Assembly (NCBI GenBank): GCA_023428905.1 | Contig: JAEYWP010000024.1 | Location: forward strand, 124,001-188,000 | Direction of reading: 5' to 3' | From: Verrucomicrobiota bacterium | GTDB taxonomy: Bacteria > Verrucomicrobiota > Verrucomicrobiia > Opitutales > Opitutaceae | DNA: 64,000 bases | Part shown: positions 61,916 to 64,000 of the stretch, one piece after another | Layout: every line of letters begins with the position of its first letter | Numbering within the stretch: the stretch's first letter is position 1 | Made by a program: the position numbers and the translations under genes | The notes under the pieces: generated by a model | Seen by the model: only the letters and a program-made list of their open reading frames with translations | Databases searched by the model: none | Told to the model about the DNA's origin: nothing

Positions 61916-62806
61916 CTAGGGCACGAGGACGGTGTCGATCACATGGATGACGCCGTTGATCGCCATGACATCGGCCGCCACCACCGTTGAGGTCTTGACG
62001 CGGACGCCACCGTCCAGGGTCACCGTGAGCGGCGCCGCACCAGACAGCAGCGTGGGCACCTGCTGGTTGTTGGTCAGGTCGGTGGACTTCACCGCGCCAC
62101 TGACCACATGATACCGCAGGATGTCGGCGAGCTGCGCGGGATTTGCCACCAGGGCTTCCAGCGTGCCGGCGGGCAATTTGGCAAAGGCCTCATCGGTCGG
62201 CGCAAACACGGTAAAGGGGCCACCCTCGGCGAGCACCGCGTCGAGTCCGGTCAACCGCAGGGCGGTCGCTAGCGTCGAAAAGCTGGGATTGCTTGCGGCG
62301 ATTCCGCTCAAGGTCTGCGAAGGCGTGCCCGGGGCGACCGGCTCATACTCGAACGTTTCGATCAACACGACCCCCGCCCCCCCGGCTGGCGTGGAAACGA
62401 CGCCGGTGTAAGCTCCACCCGGGAGACCCACCAGCACCGCAGACTCCTTGGGGTCTGAGAGCGGCACGGTACCCACCGCCGCCGACACCGTGTCCAGGAG
62501 CGCGGCATTCGGCACCGTTCCGCGGTCATTGTTGGCGGCGACCACATTTCCCCGGACGTCATACAGCCGGAACGAGGGGTCCGCCAACGCTCCCTCAACT
62601 CCAAACGCCGCGAGGGTCGGGCCCGCCACGCGCACGACATACCAGCGCAATTCATCGGGGGGCGCATCGACCACAAAACCCGTGATAAGCGCACTCGCGC
62701 CGCCTCCTGCCATGCCGCGGGTGGAGGTGTTCACGATACCTTGGGAGAAGGCCGTCGGAGCGACCGCGGCGCATGAAAGAGCGGACAGTAACAAGAAGTG
62801 TTTCAT
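61916..62806 (-). CDS. Exported FAS1 (fasciclin) domain protein
   Basis: The protein has 296 residues from ATG 62806, with signal peptide MKHFLLLSALSCAAVAPTAF. An N-terminal domain (about 20-150: GIVNTSTRGMAGGGASALIT, VVRVAGPTLAAFGVEGALAD) is a type I associate with many Opitutaceae secreted proteins. A FAS1 domain (about 160-296) follows: FAPTDEAFAKLPAGTLEAL, DILRYHVVSGAV and GVIHVIDTVLVP. Probably surface or matrix adhesion. Transcribed alone. Confidence 0.87.
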   Translation of the reverse strand: MKHFLLLSALSCAAVAPTAFSQGIVNTSTRGMAGGGASALITGFVVDAPPDELRWYVVRVAGPTLAAFGVEGALADPSFRLYDVRGNVVAANNDRGTVPNAALLDTVSAAVGTVPLSDPKESAVLVGLPGGAYTGVVSTPAGGAGVVLIETFEYEPVAPGTPSQTLSGIAASNPSFSTLATALRLTGLDAVLAEGGPFTVFAPTDEAFAKLPAGTLEALVANPAQLADILRYHVVSGAVKSTDLTNNQQVPTLLSGAAPLTVTLDGGVRVKTSTVVAADVMAINGVIHVIDTVLVP

Positions 62807-62904
62807 GACGGATGTTTCAGTTTTGTCTAATATTTTGGGATGCCGAGAGGCATGGCCCAACCTACTCGGTTACGAGCGTTAGCAACTGAAACAATCGTTT
62901 TTGT

Positions 62905-63993
62905 TCACTTTTTGTCTATTTTCAGCAACCCGGGTGTCGAAGCTGCGTCTCGGGTGAGTTTATCGCTCCGCCGCTCGATCCAGGGGACGTACACTTCGCC
63001 ATAGAGGTGGTGGAGCACGGCGAACAGCGGAGGGGCCAGGAAAACGCCCACGATACCCAGTGCTGAGCCCATCAGAAGAACGAACACCAGCAGATGGGCT
63101 TCCGGTAGCCGGATGCGTCCACGCATCACCACGGGCAGGAGAACGTCCGACTCCAGTTGTTGGATAACGAGGTAGGCGAGAATCACCCAAACCAGTTTTT
63201 CCGGTTCGGTACCCAAGGTGAGGATCACTGCGATCAAGCCGGTCAAGATCGCGCCGAGAAAGGGAATGAAGTCGAGGACCAGGGTCAGGGCGGCGATGAC
63301 CAGCCAATAATCGAAGCCGATCAGCAGCATGGCCACCGCGGTGACGACGGCGCTGATACTGACCACGATGATCTGGCTGAAAAACCAGCTCCGGACCACA
63401 CGCACGGAGCCGGCGGCGAGCTCTGCCACGCGGCCTCTCTTACGGGGAGGAAAAAGGGTCAGGCAGCCGCGGCCATAGCTCTTGAAATTCGCGGCTATGA
63501 ACAGGGCCAGCATGAAGACGATCAGGACAAAACTCAGTCCCTCCACGCCCACTGCCAGCATCTTCAGGGCGCCGGCGCCGAGTTGCTGAAGGTAGGCGGA
63601 CGGGTCGAGCGAGGCGGAGTCGAGGCCAAGCCACGAAAAGCGGTCCACCCACTCGTTCACCTTGGCGGTGAGACGCTCCTGGATGGCGGGTGCCTGCTCG
63701 GTCAGGGACCGCAGCTGACCCGCCACCACGGCGTATCCGCCGTACACGATACCGCCCATCAGCGCCAGCATCAGGAGGGCGGTGACCACCACACTCACCC
63801 CGTGCCCCAGCTTCAGGCGCACCTGGAGAAAGCGGATCACCGGTTCGAGCAGAACGGCGATCAGGAGCGCGACGAGGAGTGAGACGAAGATGGATCGGAA
63901 CAGGATCAGAGCGCCGACTGCGGCAAGGAGGCCGATGCATCCCAGCGCGATCACGAGCGGGCGCTTGATCGGTTTGTCCTGGGTATCGCTCAT
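62905..63993 (-). CDS. AI-2E family permease
   Basis: The protein has 362 residues with about eight TM segments: two at the N-terminus (VIALGCIGLLAAVGALILF, SIFVSLLVALLIAVLLEPVI), then several, with the family loop FDYWLVIAALTLVLDFIPFL and GAILTGLIAVIL. The family was named after an AI-2 exporter but many members move other substrates or Na+/H+, so AI-2 transport is not claimed. Ends in a lysine-rich tail. Confidence 0.88.
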   Translation of the reverse strand: MSDTQDKPIKRPLVIALGCIGLLAAVGALILFRSIFVSLLVALLIAVLLEPVIRFLQVRLKLGHGVSVVVTALLMLALMGGIVYGGYAVVAGQLRSLTEQAPAIQERLTAKVNEWVDRFSWLGLDSASLDPSAYLQQLGAGALKMLAVGVEGLSFVLIVFMLALFIAANFKSYGRGCLTLFPPRKRGRVAELAAGSVRVVRSWFFSQIIVVSISAVVTAVAMLLIGFDYWLVIAALTLVLDFIPFLGAILTGLIAVILTLGTEPEKLVWVILAYLVIQQLESDVLLPVVMRGRIRLPEAHLLVFVLLMGSALGIVGVFLAPPLFAVLHHLYGEVYVPWIERRSDKLTRDAASTPGLLKIDKK

Positions 63994-64000
63994 GGCCCGC

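Noticed and set aside
62905..63993. Quorum-sensing AI-2 exporter
   Set aside because: The family name is historical; no luxS or other AI-2 genes are in the window, so only the family is named.

Overview
The window is GC-rich, gene-dense chromosomal DNA of a Gram-negative bacterium, most likely a verrucomicrobium of the Opitutaceae type. That placement is an inference. It rests on the family mix (PocR-AraC regulator, ADOP-type duplicated permease, FAS1 protein with an N-terminal domain I associate with Opitutaceae, OleA/OleB, class II ribonucleotide reductase) and on outer-membrane genes (LptD, Pal). There are no rRNA genes, CRISPR arrays, prophages or transposases. One tRNA gene, tRNA-Lys(TTT), is present.

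Left part (1-12.3 kb): an RND-type efflux adaptor (cut by the window edge) and a DUF2892 membrane protein face an ArsR regulator across a perfect palindrome. Then come a PocR/AraC regulator divergent from malQ, a B12-dependent ribonucleotide reductase, and, convergent with it, a tight five-gene minus-strand operon: CrtI-like oxidoreductase, FabZ-like dehydratase, divergent FabI, OleA and OleB. The last two are the first and last enzymes of long-chain olefin synthesis, but no oleC or oleD lies next to them.

Middle (12.3-34.2 kb): an unusual intergenic array of seven-base repeats and small GC-rich hairpins precedes typA. After it come a DUF2314 protein, a histidine kinase / response regulator / ADOP permease / TPR module whose two promoters share the same sequence motif, the lepA-lepB operon, pilT-proline-rich protein-fabD, dapA-dapB-ruvA, an ECF sigma/anti-sigma pair, tRNA-Lys, a lipoprotein with an ER/SipW-type signal peptidase domain divergent from a LuxR response regulator, a CbiX-like protein and Pal.

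Right part (34.2-64 kb): M20 and M48 peptidases behind purH, a double-domain creatininase, glgB, ppc, the chain lptD-rsmB-scpA-small protein-trxA, an HDOD-GAF protein, a large SGNH/TPR protein, menA, the sulfate-activation operon cysC-cysD-cysN, acylphosphatase, an acidic hypothetical protein, a sigma-54 response regulator divergent from a site-2 protease, a FAS1 protein and an AI-2E family permease. Most of the content is housekeeping or envelope biology. The least ordinary parts are the oleAB-containing operon, the heptad/hairpin array and the kinase-permease promoter motif.
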